Shown here: positions 12,001-16,933 of the stretch, piece after piece | Layout: every line of letters begins with the position of its first letter | How positions within the stretch are numbered: position 1 is the first letter of the stretch | Virus record (IMG/VR): IMGVR_UViG_3300037961_003476 | Coordinates: 1-28,777 of that record | Length of the DNA: 28,777 nt | DNA from: a virus | Strand: one strand, 5' to 3' | The notes under the pieces: model-generated | Databases searched by the model: none | The model's input: only the letters and a program-made list of their open reading frames with translations | Told to the model about the DNA's origin: nothing | Program-made: the position numbers and the translations under genes

Positions 12001-13341
12001 GAGACCTTGCTCTTCGACAACAATACTATCGATGTTTACACGACCTTCACTATCAATAGTAGGTTGTCCAATTTTACAACCACCAGGATTAACAAAGGAA
12101 ATAGCAGGGATAAAGTCATATCCACTACCAGAATTCATAATAGTCAGACTATCGACCTGACCAGATTCATCATCTACAGTCAGAGCGACTTTTGCCAGTG
12201 TGCCACCTGTAGGAGCGCCTACAATGGCGATTGGAGGGTTGTATGACGTATAACCTTGTCCACCATCAATTAGAGTGATATCTTTGATACCACTAACCAA
12301 AGTTTTGGCAGTTGCACCAACACCATTGTTATGCTGGACGACAACCTTGGGCTCAAAGTCTAATCTATAACCACTACCACCAGTTTTAGGAATCAAACGG
12401 TCAACTTGACCATTTGCATCAACAGACACAACTGCAGATGCTCCAGATCCAAATTGAGGTGCAATATACTCAACAGAGCGTACATGAATAGTATCAGCAG
12501 CACCCAGAGGGAATCTGAAGATAATTTGATTCTCAAAAACGGTATAATCGGTATATGCCTCTAATTGGCGATTATTCTTCTTAATAATCAGACCGATTGC
12601 CGAAGTTGGCGTATATGGTTGAGTATTTACTCTGAGGGGATATTCTTTCTTACCTTGATACTCTTGGTATGGGATAGCATCAGTTGTGACGATCGTTTGA
12701 TCGGCATACCCAACCAGATATGTAATTTCAGTAAACTGAGAGTCGTCAGCACCAGATCTAGCACGAGGAGCAACTTGAAAGCGAATTTGATCGCCTTCAA
12801 CAAAATAATCAACTCCAGGAATGAGCATATCGTTATATGTGATAACGATAAGGTGCTCTGCCGAAGGAGGACGGACTGGGGTGCCTAGGAAGTTGAGAGG
12901 GAAAGTATTTCTAGTCCCATCAAACAAACTGAAGGGATTTTCTAGTTGTTGTTTCTTTTTATCGAATTGAGCAGGAGAAACACCTGGTGTAATGATGGCA
13001 TCAGGACCACGAGTCACAGACTCGTAGTAAATGACTTCATTATCGATCATAATCGATCCATTGGTCTCCTTGAAACCATCAATCGATTCAATTTTAATAT
13101 CTTTATCGTTCAGCCCAATATCATTCAGCAGAAGAGTATCTCTAGACAGTTCGTCAGACGTATAACTGTCAAGATCCAAATAAGTCAGAAGATTATTCAG
13201 AATGTCGTAAGGACGACCTGTTTTTTCTTGAGACTTGTAGTATTGGAAGAGAAAGTCAACAAATTGTCGATCTTCCTCCCTGATAAACTCAGGGAGTTGA
13301 TTTTCAACTCTATCCGAAATATTGATATTTTTTGTAGGCAT
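1..13341 (-). CDS. Giant multidomain virion structural protein, C-terminus beyond window
   Basis: The frame is open from an ATG at 13341 to base 1 (4447 codons, no stop), so the 3' end lies outside. It begins 5 nt after gp6. Domains by residue: 1-310, an N-terminal region with a fibre-like pattern (LIPGVDYFVEGDQIRF); 313-620, eight GxGY repeats; about 1040-1570, a YHYH-type domain interrupted by six GxGY repeats (about 1130-1345) and ending in NGRFCKTPQYPDGTY; 1616-1627, an EF-hand loop DSNNDGIIDANE; about 1850-2250, a propeller-like region (FLAKFDDLGQKIWERTL); about 2250-2415, LamG-like (AGAWVHVTV, YEVFIGG); 2650-2795, two SDGxVxW modules; 3127-3320, five GxGY repeats; about 4060-4270, two related helical units (GGN, then YFD); from about 4330, repeats YTPSTG/YNPATG. 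Its place in the wedge operon suggests a baseplate- or fibre-associated adhesin (inference). Long plus-strand open frames here are antisense artefacts of rare TTA, CTA and TCA codons. Confidence 0.93.
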   Translation of the reverse strand, partial: MPTKNINISDRVENQLPEFIREEDRQFVDFLFQYYKSQEKTGRPYDILNNLLTYLDLDSYTSDELSRDTLLLNDIGLNDKDIKIESIDGFKETNGSIMIDNEVIYYESVTRGPDAIITPGVSPAQFDKKKQQLENPFSLFDGTRNTFPLNFLGTPVRPPSAEHLIVITYNDMLIPGVDYFVEGDQIRFQVAPRARSGADDSQFTEITYLVGYADQTIVTTDAIPYQEYQGKKEYPLRVNTQPYTPTSAIGLIIKKNNRQLEAYTDYTVFENQIIFRFPLGAADTIHVRSVEYIAPQFGSGASAVVSVDANGQVDRLIPKTGGSGYRLDFEPKVVVQHNNGVGATAKTLVSGIKDITLIDGGQGYTSYNPPIAIVGAPTGGTLAKVALTVDDESGQVDSLTIMNSGSGYDFIPAISFVNPGGCKIGQPTIDSEGRVNIDSIVVEEQGLNYSNPPIVYLDEAPEGGINAQAISRINQDGQVYEIVITNRGRGYVTPPRARIIQPIGAQVLDVTVASGAVTNIEMLTGGRGYTDAPSVYIVDDRKDPYGVPIGGTGATAAATIFNGEITDINITNFGTGYSETEPPKIYIAEPKAARASVAVGFNELTGYEIIEAGKGYSPSAFLGCSRGVSGAVGYDNLHNEIYAGEAALRQSTHPAASTVINLDSLFIREVFDKFRRQYLPTIEIDYSSINPVQVIKNISDFYISKGTELSTQYLFKIMFGEQVDIYYPRDEIISPSAATWVVDTVLRAELIEGDPANLIDSQLTQYADPVDLSVKNAQALIENVITIIEGKDTIYELAISEETLSGSFVIPYKTTLVEPLSTEGQIITVDSTIGWPERNGTIRINDQEVVQYKEKSLNQFIECTRSKNGVVEDWDPGTIVFSDIFVYVNQGTSAECKLRVLGIAEAGTTILNDTGSYYLQGDKLKVAKLGSSAIDERLSSWLYNVKKLIQVTSVTPGGVNNQTATVVCSNPHGLLVSDQVTIYGANPVVFNGTFTVTSRIDEFQFTYQINTPTEIIPEGNILLSVDLNRGKSNVNSINNVVSEFTTNIQNSFFNDDYVYVASSGLPNYKVGPFTGSALIPGNQRKLLRFPRLVQTISERQDIQANTSIGAWVNGVSIWAYKSGEFVRFGPLTGITVDNSGQDYDAGSKPALEITGGGGTGAAGEVVVNGSLTSFVVTNQGSGYTESPLVSIVGGGGIGATAQAVVTGGRVTRILVEQPGTGYTSQPSVSITGGGGTGAEATASVRGPIQSVNITSAGTGYTSLPAVRVNSGEGALAQPIVINGRIVSIAIINSGSGYTTAPEIVINGDGFGAIARAIIGTVGEDKGRVLSVEITNRGIGYTQGLTTVRLESVGDFAEFTPQVFEWNRNLQYDLVNKYDGARGYVFTGLNNQFGGEYAHLSDPKELRYVVGDNVFLNPVTQQFQEVASNFEHSPILGWAYDGNPIYGPYGYIDPTDQNSGIRRLRTSYKLKDNVVFDQATNPNPARIDGPELSTYPAGSFVADYTYDFQSGDLDNYNGRFCKTPQYPDGTYAYFITIDASEAGVAEFPYILGPQFNSLPDQWNFAQGATQENIPQDVVRYRDPYVNVDIDVDRQPNQEADVLTTEIEGYPIIFEIQDSNNDGIIDANEQQEILEMSEEATLQIYDYFPQVSEESRVDIEVETTTQFEDAQIDGFVIENPGVSYQVNDTVFFDDEGTGGFGASALIESVKGQKINSYSKEIIGDRPYGVIVTNANHDLRQQDELIVNSSPVIDNTNKNFKVKVVSGIERINVAQVGVGYNEDIPPTFELITSSGQDGQLEIVLENTGQINRVNIINSGNGYDPENPPQIRVSHPQQFKKTRYWLTEYMEATGIIEVNDIKVTSQRFTYICGKITETDGDESGFLAKFDDLGQKIWERTLIPINANQKRAEFLKMVVNDAPENDLIYVTGQTKNPDNDTFNPDIWLGLYESGFNNANDPDGILKWQRAIAGISGSTRRDYVTSIALDQEQRIYLCGYTDTNSVDPDDMWIIQCGIEGDLVEKRKVASQDDSEKMHQIMMISDDRFFFIGVNDQNDDLIFGEFFYDGANLEMDWIKQVPTVGGRVVNPRMTMDDYGAVIVVWDIFNSAASKYDKINVSKFLLTKAQTEWEWSKTVTTSGDFLEMHHAGISYDQWGNYTLVSDVIESQNQRYAVISYMKYDGTLLYQTKIDDTASIGFQAYTHALDNSGDTIIAANRQLSDQLVSWRMGNAANPVEDTTKQELGTYNYYSQSDLTFDAAVYKFGTGSLKFNDVAPITITDLGLQPVEWSGRMWMSMNTTVWGTAHEPTLLHVNDATNTNSITATIQGDSTDPDYQKVILYLNGTQVASSVAATNWDAFAAGAWVHVTVQKRQESLGLYRYEVFIGGNQQVSYQSTTDVALDDVVICGPSSPPTTSNSFRGNIDDFVLDDIAPYPGTSYTVPTAEIAITTSNSDVALIKFDRAHTQRASYTLTGLNKHSTIAFTDHTIGMTWNSISTGAISEWLEGPGGLQILDMSQTFSTMIPGTYTLSSVYDQYASKTSTIPSPRGKRLVISADVIPKFYIRDALYQKVDNVLELTFNQDVKLTKYSILQQFNNLGTTTAFATITEIPAGTLQNPGVGTKYRVGKTYGTFNTTDRFRTTASPADVNQIEGTYFDTIEEESPWQAGTAYAQGDRVYNQKRIYEAQGAGTSGTIAPQHNTGVVSDGVINWAFIDDAGKFTVDLTQHPYPRPQYTGLDMPEWLPHRLYAVGQRVWYRLNVYEVAAGGGGVTTAVPPTHTTGDVSDGQVTWSHIATSEAISLKTRLMGYDQGNNYSIEILEVHPGSNFIPNDVVSVNTNNITLAEDEKSVEISGFASVKKIRVTARLEKDIIMTGSVRTDKVYFTSNTPHFYKANDILFTEGFQGNQFNGSFFVDDVIGSREFTLGIRAAAVSDPAFVNNGIQNVNVYAKHPTLLFTRNHQYNFDVGDPSNFGYYLSFSQDNQYKLEYSFNNTVRDGTPGIAGAGAGNPFVKFLVLGDVTNISYYFDPSRTGANSPVGDNSYIDVITTPYQGRFRVSEIVSDTEFKFPLNREPERSNAEIGANDQGQEYSFYSTTSTRAVGPINSIKLVSPGGFYKKLPIISDIASFRQIEKVVINDGGTEYAPGVYYDVPVAGDGEGGKVTVTVTPDEETGSGAISLVQVADPGKGYTVASVDIDAIPGILGPTLSGSGGSVTVVIPSEGSGASVFLTGKNIGKIKRLKNNEFGFGYSHDYTLKPEITFPVNLQLFNTSILSEIKIIDPGAGYTSTPAVVIEGGGGEGADAVAVIKNNRLSEIIIKNPGAGYSSEPTVTLKSEFNYVVNLDLNYLQFNFPHGITTGAEIQFRAENVGSTEGILPKPSSAGLTSLVEGQIYYAIAGQQNSLESDQIRFALTLQAAQAGDYITFLTQGSGRQVLLTEVFGGRAEAVVETSRFLEGEEVYQGSAVELASATGKVSTNTGWQIGPKILKIVDYDGDWQVGEKVTGSISKASGVIDNLSIARGVLNIGSLTRTPGKFIDNVGKPSEIVQKIQDSFFYQNFSYVIKSEIPITEWKTQILENNHPAGFNMFGQLQLVGGKDVSGRKVGTEFTKEVNINNYSNVNQITSFGAAQPIYTDYNNTEVLFRKKRLTSSEEILTSIVKKLDDIAPQFNGIDKSFPITVEGEQVIVQQNQLMITINGVIQAPGVSYSIVGGNIVFAEPPKPASRVNYRSLSITPTPIYRIQLYSGQAGTPNFGIFPTLGQQVQGVDSDVVATVIDSGTSHIDVINLVGGTFNLNEEITRGTLFSALVQSVTQLNSNTIFEFGESITNLEGDTAIIEETNIDENGNVTDDIVVSKTSGTAQFETGIFDLRLNEFVYSASSKIAGQITFISPYIDPATSDPVDELIINPGSTFYGLLFERLVSITNPNVILDNISQSSITPTELYDSANRINDDFLDFEEVRNTEVKYTQLTGGNFQEGDIVINNRANYGNPVSVFHGVAANRFKDASAMILGNKQQIIDFAEAEIAVRHPRFYFPGDVITNSWSRYSDAYRLIQRNKEYIANKAYDEMMTQYTSLTVPDPSKCIRDLELYIDAISIDIFRGGNVYTRKLCQKYFDVNGNFVYVNNESAETRFGFEKAKDLMKLAITNNLTSNFTAPSGQPNGGVTFIPWSEVDHGGYDGNGITADPSPNDPYGTNGANQSNNGTDNCTDVQAAITTLYEVVDETLLNGTLADLPDESLGTYSPGQLKCRRDIGLMLDALAEDVSQGGNYNIIEFTKKYFDAAGAPIANGLIGEYAESLTAIDKAMHLSFQAINNLLYHQVNTRTSVTGFMLKDPTTYQGPYSGGEADLEEFDVSSAVYTPSTGQLVMTIGTHTLTTSDTIKVRPHSLRFTCDADGDRTFHDYPRAGDPAFNTAVAITATTGTTITVNIGASPLVQFTPTAATYNPATGDMELTIGTHS
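3380..3960 (-). repeat. GxGY protein repeat array C (5 looser units)
   Basis: Units include PGAGYTSTPAVVI, PGAGYSSEPTVTL and PGKGYTVASV; two are degenerate (APGVYYDVP, GFGYSHDY). Isolated single motifs of the same kind also occur near 7880 and 8010. Confidence 0.75.
4960..5380 (-). repeat. Two tandem YEx-SDGxVxW modules (carbohydrate-binding-like)
   Basis: Two units of about 70 residues: (1) AYAQGDRVYNQKRIYEAQGAG, then APQHNTGVVSDGVINW; (2) YAVGQRVWYRLNVYEVAAGG, then PPTHTTGDVSDGQVTW. The pattern (aromatic strand, Gly loop, PTHTTG, SDGxVxW) is common in phage tail fibres and resembles carbohydrate-binding modules. The functional reading is by family resemblance only. Each run is shown in pieces. 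Confidence 0.7.
9300..9960 (-). repeat. GxGY protein repeat array B (6 units) inside the YHYH domain
   Basis: Six units of about 37-40 residues, the most regular of the three arrays: GSGYTESP, GTGYTSQP, GTGYTSLP, GSGYTTAP, with intervening GGGGTGAxA segments. The array interrupts a YHYH-type domain whose N-terminal part lies at about 9960-10200 and C-terminal part at 8640-9280. Confidence 0.87.
11480..12400 (-). repeat. GxGY protein repeat array A (8 units) in giant gene
   Basis: Eight successive units of about 35-45 residues share the core [G/Q]-x-G-Y-x-x-x-P-x-[VI]-x-[VI], for example GSGYDFIP, GRGYVTPP, GRGYTDAP and GTGYSETEPP, followed by a Gly/Ala-rich segment. The repetition is at protein level; DNA copies have diverged. 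Repeats of this kind are usually beta-rich spacer modules in surface proteins. Confidence 0.85.
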
Positions 13342-13346
13342 CTATC

Positions 13347-15509
13347 TCAGAAACAGGAGGAATCTACTGGATATGTGAAGGTATCCGAAGGATAATCAAT
13401 GATATTTATTCCGCTTGGATCACCGAAGTTATAACCATTGAAGTTGTTGGGATCGAAGTTGGGGATTGAGATGTCGTTGGTTTTCCAATCGATTGGAAAC
13501 GCTTCAACATCAAACAATGTGGGATCAACGCCAGGTGGAATGTTAATAGATCCACCATAAGGCAATACTTGAATGGGAAGACGGGTAGTATCGTCAGGAG
13601 TGCCTTGGATCGCAATAGGACCAACACAAACTTGTCCGCTACCGTAGTCAACGCTACCAACTGAGTTATTTAACGTTACTTCAACCTCATCTCTTTTGGT
13701 AACAAGAATAAGATTGCCTTTACCGTCATCTCTAATGTTTACAGGCACCAAAACTTGATTTTCACCAGTAATGGAGTTAGAAGACGAAACAGCAGTGGTA
13801 GCATTTGTGCCACTACCTGCCATAGTCAAATTAACAAGATCTTCGCTGTATCCTGTTGCATAGAAGGTGCCAGATTTGACTACAGAGAAGGAAGGAGCAC
13901 AAGTGCCGCTATCTCCCTCGTCTACACACTTACCATCCTTACAAATTTGACCTTCTGGACAATCTGAGTCAGTGCTACATGTATTTCCACCTTCTGGGGT
14001 GCCAGAATAGTCGCCAGGATTGTAAAGTGGGTTTCCAAAGTCAAGACATTGAGTAAATACGCTACCAAACTCAAATTGGTCAAGATTTTGACCAATAGTC
14101 ATCTGAGTAACCGTGCCAGAGATCGCAGGATCACTATTATCGACCATCGTGTTGTATTTCGATGTATCAATACGACCACCGAAGCGATTATTCTGACCAT
14201 TCTTGTTAAATTGGTCAATATTACGCAAAACGTCACTTCCGAGTTGAGCACCACTCTTATTAGTGTTGTTTCCGTCGTAGTAAACGTAAGATTTGGGGAT
14301 AACGTAGAAAATAGTAGGATCAATGATCACAGGATCGATTGATGCAACCGTATAACGCTTCAAATCATTTTTAATCTTTGCTTTTGTCGTCTCATTCAGT
14401 TTGTTTCCTGTTTTTGGACGAATAGCAACGTAAACTTTACCGTAAATGGGTGGAGATAGTTTTTCACCACCGTATGCGGTCACAGATGCTGCCTGAGGAT
14501 AGATCTCTGAGACGATATGCTCATAATCTGTTTCCGTTACCGCTCTGTTTTGGGTAGAGAAGGATCTTGGCGCTCTAAACTTGACTGATAGCGCACTTTC
14601 GCGTGCTTCTCCGTCTGCAGCAGACTCTCTAGTAACAACTGCGATGTTTGCAGGAGCGATTGCGCGACCATCACTGTCTTTGATGGTGCCAATGAAGGCA
14701 AAATCCTTACAACCGTTTGCTTCTTCACCAAAAGTGGTCACATATGACAATCTAATGTATTCACCATCGATCAATTTACGTCCAAGGACGCCATCACCAA
14801 AGACGAGGCGGTATCTAAGGTCATCAGTCTCCTCAAGGAAGTAAACACGAGAGGTGCTGTTGAGTGTAGTAACGTTTGCAGCAAGATTATATGTGTCAAT
14901 CTCCTGTGACTGCGCGTTAGGAGAGATATCGACGTAAACCAACTGAGTGTCTACATCTTCAGTGGGGATAACGTAGTCTTGCTTCTTCGTATAGTCAACT
15001 GTGTAGTTATACTTGAGCAAGTTACCCTGATAAACGAGCACAGGGTCAAACGTCGCGATACCAGTTGCGGGATCTACGGTAGTTTGGAGGTCACGAGTCA
15101 CACAGAAAGTGTATGTGTCATTAAAGTTGCGGGCAACAAACACATCTCCCGCTCTTAGAGTGCAGAATTCAGGATATGTAGTGCCATTCAGCGACACTTG
15201 TGTCTGGACGCGGATAGTTACGCACGCTCTGGGCGCTTTAATTGACCTAGGAGTGTAATTTAACTGCTTTGCAATGCGGACAACGTTATCTCTAACCGTA
15301 GCAGTCTCAAGAAATGCCTCATTCAGCGCCATGTTTGCGTTGAATGCGGTATAATATGTGTTATAAGCGAGGATATCAATCAGATACGACGCAGCACTAC
15401 CCTCAAAGTCGTAGTCAGTAAACTCTTTACGAGTACGAAGGTAGGACTTAATAGACTCCTTAATCTCAAAGAAGTCTAGAGATGTTAATTGTGATGGGAT
15501 AGCTGCCAT
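13347..15509 (-). CDS. 6: Baseplate wedge subunit gp6
   Basis: 720 residues, slightly longer than T4 gp6 (660). The N-terminus (SLDFFEIKESIKSYLRTR, then FEGSAASYLIDILAYNTYY and LNEAFLETATVRDNVVRIAK) is the conserved gp6 / gpJ-like wedge signature. In T4, gp6 dimers form the inner baseplate ring and change shape on contraction. The start lies 1 nt after the gp25 stop and the stop is 5 nt before the giant gene, so the three genes form a tight operon. An unusual Cys-rich insert, CSTDSDCPEGQICKDGKC, occurs at about residues 507-530; it resembles Cys-rich motifs of bacterial and eukaryotic secreted proteins and is not part of the wedge fold. The late promoter at 16096-16102 is upstream of the operon. 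Confidence 0.95.
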   Translation of the reverse strand: MAAIPSQLTSLDFFEIKESIKSYLRTRKEFTDYDFEGSAASYLIDILAYNTYYTAFNANMALNEAFLETATVRDNVVRIAKQLNYTPRSIKAPRACVTIRVQTQVSLNGTTYPEFCTLRAGDVFVARNFNDTYTFCVTRDLQTTVDPATGIATFDPVLVYQGNLLKYNYTVDYTKKQDYVIPTEDVDTQLVYVDISPNAQSQEIDTYNLAANVTTLNSTSRVYFLEETDDLRYRLVFGDGVLGRKLIDGEYIRLSYVTTFGEEANGCKDFAFIGTIKDSDGRAIAPANIAVVTRESAADGEARESALSVKFRAPRSFSTQNRAVTETDYEHIVSEIYPQAASVTAYGGEKLSPPIYGKVYVAIRPKTGNKLNETTKAKIKNDLKRYTVASIDPVIIDPTIFYVIPKSYVYYDGNNTNKSGAQLGSDVLRNIDQFNKNGQNNRFGGRIDTSKYNTMVDNSDPAISGTVTQMTIGQNLDQFEFGSVFTQCLDFGNPLYNPGDYSGTPEGGNTCSTDSDCPEGQICKDGKCVDEGDSGTCAPSFSVVKSGTFYATGYSEDLVNLTMAGSGTNATTAVSSSNSITGENQVLVPVNIRDDGKGNLILVTKRDEVEVTLNNSVGSVDYGSGQVCVGPIAIQGTPDDTTRLPIQVLPYGGSINIPPGVDPTLFDVEAFPIDWKTNDISIPNFDPNNFNGYNFGDPSGINIIDYPSDTFTYPVDSSCF

Positions 15510-15510
15510 T

Positions 15511-15924
15511 TCAGGTCTTCTCTAAGAGGAATGTTACTTCTTGGGTAGTATTCTCACCCGTAATCTTATATTCGAGCTCAACTTGAATTTCATTCAGATC
15601 GCTGTTGTCACGAATGCGGACATCTTGGACAGTGATTCGTGGCTCAAGTCTTGCGAGACAATCTTTAATCTCAGTTTTGATCGCATCTTTAGAGAATGGA
15701 TCCCATGGCTCAAAAAGAAGACCTTTCACCCTACTCCCGATGTTGGGTTGAAATGGTCTTTCACCTAATATAGTCAATAACAAATTTCTTACAGATTGAT
15801 TGATTGCTCTCTCATTCTTCACAGCACCAAAATCGTCAGTAGAGGGATTGGCATTAAAGGAAATTGCTAAATCCTTAAATCCTCTACTGACGTATTGGTC
15901 TGATCTAAATCTGTAAGCAGGCAT
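15511..15924 (-). CDS. 25: Baseplate wedge subunit gp25 (lysozyme-like fold)
   Basis: 137 residues, close to T4 gp25 (132). It carries the family hallmarks AINQSVRNLLLTILGERPF and a PNIGSRVKGLLFEPWD segment, followed by an EPRITVQDVRI strand region, as in the GpW/gp25 family. In T4-like phages gp25 joins the gp6 wedge core to the sheath and primes sheath polymerisation. A Shine-Dalgarno-like GAGGG lies just before the ATG. The upstream small gene stops at 15925-15927, directly abutting this start, which implies translational coupling. gp6 follows after 1 nt. Confidence 0.95.
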   Translation of the reverse strand: MPAYRFRSDQYVSRGFKDLAISFNANPSTDDFGAVKNERAINQSVRNLLLTILGERPFQPNIGSRVKGLLFEPWDPFSKDAIKTEIKDCLARLEPRITVQDVRIRDNSDLNEIQVELEYKITGENTTQEVTFLLEKT

Positions 15925-16071
15925 TTAACCCTCTTTTTTCTTTTGTCTCTCAGGTGGGCGGACATTACGATTCACCTTATGAAGGTATTTATCACTGCGA
16001 GGGTCGGTTATTAGCACCATCCCCGATTTAATGAAATCAGCACTCTGATCAGGCACAGGACTGTTAGCCAC
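15925..16071 (-). CDS. Small hypothetical protein (48 aa, GTG start), first gene of wedge operon
   Basis: 48 residues, from MANSPVPDQSADFIKSGMV through DPRSDKYLHKVNRNVRP to a Lys-rich tail. The GTG start is supported by a very strong ribosome-binding site (GGAGGAAGAAAA before GTG) and by the stop codon abutting the gp25 ATG. No other protein frame explains the interval. A late promoter core lies about 25 nt upstream, so this is probably the first cistron of the operon with gp25, gp6 and the giant gene. I recognise no domain; the basic C-terminus and position suggest a small virion or assembly protein (inference). Confidence 0.72.
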   Translation of the reverse strand: MANSPVPDQSADFIKSGMVLITDPRSDKYLHKVNRNVRPPERQKKKEG

Positions 16072-16095
16072 TTTTCTTCCTCCACACGGTATTTT

Positions 16096-16102
16096 TATTT
16101 AT
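16096..16102 (-). promoter_or_regulatory. T4-type late promoter core (CATAAATA) for the wedge operon
   Basis: The minus strand reads CATAAATA, matching the T4 late core TATAAATA at 7 of 8 bases. It overlaps the stop codon of the upstream 173-aa gene and lies about 25 nt before the GTG start of the 48-aa gene. A second core, GATAAATA, lies at 15986-15992 inside that gene, about 60 nt before gp25. Confidence 0.6.
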
Positions 16103-16620
16103 GGGCATTCCCAATGGTTGTTAGGACGTTCCCACCAGAAGTGTAAATCTTCCTTGGAATTGTCATAATAATGAGAAACAAAATCTGATTTGAATTTGCT
16201 TCCAGTGTTTTCGCAGAGAGCAACAGTGTAGTTGGGGCGATCACCGTATATCTGATACTTATTCATTGCCTCAGTGATCCAAGTGTAGTTGCCACCTCTG
16301 ATGACACCTGCCTCAATCAATACAAAGTTGTCCCAGTCGATTGTCCATTCCGAGAATCGATCAATGAATGTCTCAAGATAAGACTCATGTGATTCGTCTG
16401 GGAAAGGGACATTTACTGCTTCTATGTGGTAAATCTCACCATCTTTACTCAGGGCATGGCTCAGATGTTGAGCCACGACACTTGAATAGTCAGGTGAGAC
16501 ACAAAGGAAGCAGGTCCTTTTAGGATGAATGTCAGGATCCGCCATTTGAATCCTATAGATCATTTCCTGAATTAGTGCTATCTCTTTATCTTGAGAGATG
16601 AAATTCAGTTTCCTTTTCAT
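16099..16620 (-). CDS. Conserved-looking phage protein of unknown function (173 aa)
   Basis: The ATG at 16620 (MKRKLNFISQ) is preferred over an upstream ATG at 16647, which would add nine residues and deepen the overlap with the preceding gene; even so 35 nt overlap. Visible features are HPKRTCFLCVSPDYSS, a central WDNFVLIEAGVIRGGNYTWI strand-loop, and a C-terminus rich in aromatic residues (LHFWWERPNNHW). The IEAGVIRGGNYT segment loosely recalls the PRPP-binding loop of phosphoribosyltransferases (hydrophobic strand, acidic pair, Gly-Gly/Thr), but the acidic pair is not intact, so I do not assign that function. It lies in the late cluster between small genes and the wedge operon. Confidence 0.85.
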   Translation of the reverse strand: MKRKLNFISQDKEIALIQEMIYRIQMADPDIHPKRTCFLCVSPDYSSVVAQHLSHALSKDGEIYHIEAVNVPFPDESHESYLETFIDRFSEWTIDWDNFVLIEAGVIRGGNYTWITEAMNKYQIYGDRPNYTVALCENTGSKFKSDFVSHYYDNSKEDLHFWWERPNNHWECP

Positions 16621-16768
16621 AACTATATGTTGGTGGATGGAAAGCACAATACTCGTTAAAGGTAATCTTCATCTCTTTATTAGTGAGATTACAATGCTTC
16701 GCTGCTTTAGGAAGATTCCATTTAGCACTCCAAAGCATTTCCATCGCTTCTCGGGTTTCGGGTCTCAT
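16586..16768 (-). CDS. Small hypothetical protein (60 aa)
   Basis: 60 residues, mixed charge, with a helix-turn-like middle (WNLPKAAKHCNLTNKEMKIT). The arrangement of AAKHCNLTNKEM recalls a short helix-turn-helix, so DNA binding is possible but unproven. The ATG overlaps the TGA of the preceding 49-aa gene (ATGA), showing translational coupling. Its 3' end overlaps the following gene's start. It sits in the late cluster and has no recognised domain beyond the HTH-like stretch. Confidence 0.85.
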   Translation of the reverse strand: MRPETREAMEMLWSAKWNLPKAAKHCNLTNKEMKITFNEYCAFHPPTYSYEKETEFHLSR

Positions 16769-16914
16769 CGACCCTGACCACGATAACGCTTACCTTTGCT
16801 ATTACGGGACGTTGCCGAATATTTAGTATTCTTAGAGGACCCTTGTCGAGTTACCTTAGGTCTAGCAGGAAGCCAACCATCTTTTACCAAACCAGTCTTT
16901 GCTTTTGCAGGCAT
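16765..16914 (-). CDS. Very basic small protein (49 aa)
   Basis: 49 residues, from MPAKAKTGLVKDGWLPARPK to GKRYRGQGR, with a strong excess of Lys and Arg and few hydrophobic residues, so probably disordered. It ends in an ATGA overlap with the 60-aa gene. The preceding gene ends at 16934, leaving a 19-nt gap. The high positive charge suggests nucleic-acid or virion association, but that is inference; I recognise no family domain. The frame is supported by tight packing with both neighbours. Confidence 0.75.
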   Translation of the reverse strand: MPAKAKTGLVKDGWLPARPKVTRQGSSKNTKYSATSRNSKGKRYRGQGR

Positions 16915-16933
16915 AACCTTTTTTGAAACTACT

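Noticed and set aside
16099-16647. Firm assignment of the 173-aa protein as a phosphoribosyltransferase
   Set aside because: Only the IEAGVIRGGNYT segment recalls the PRPP loop, and the expected acidic pair before it is missing; too weak for a functional call.
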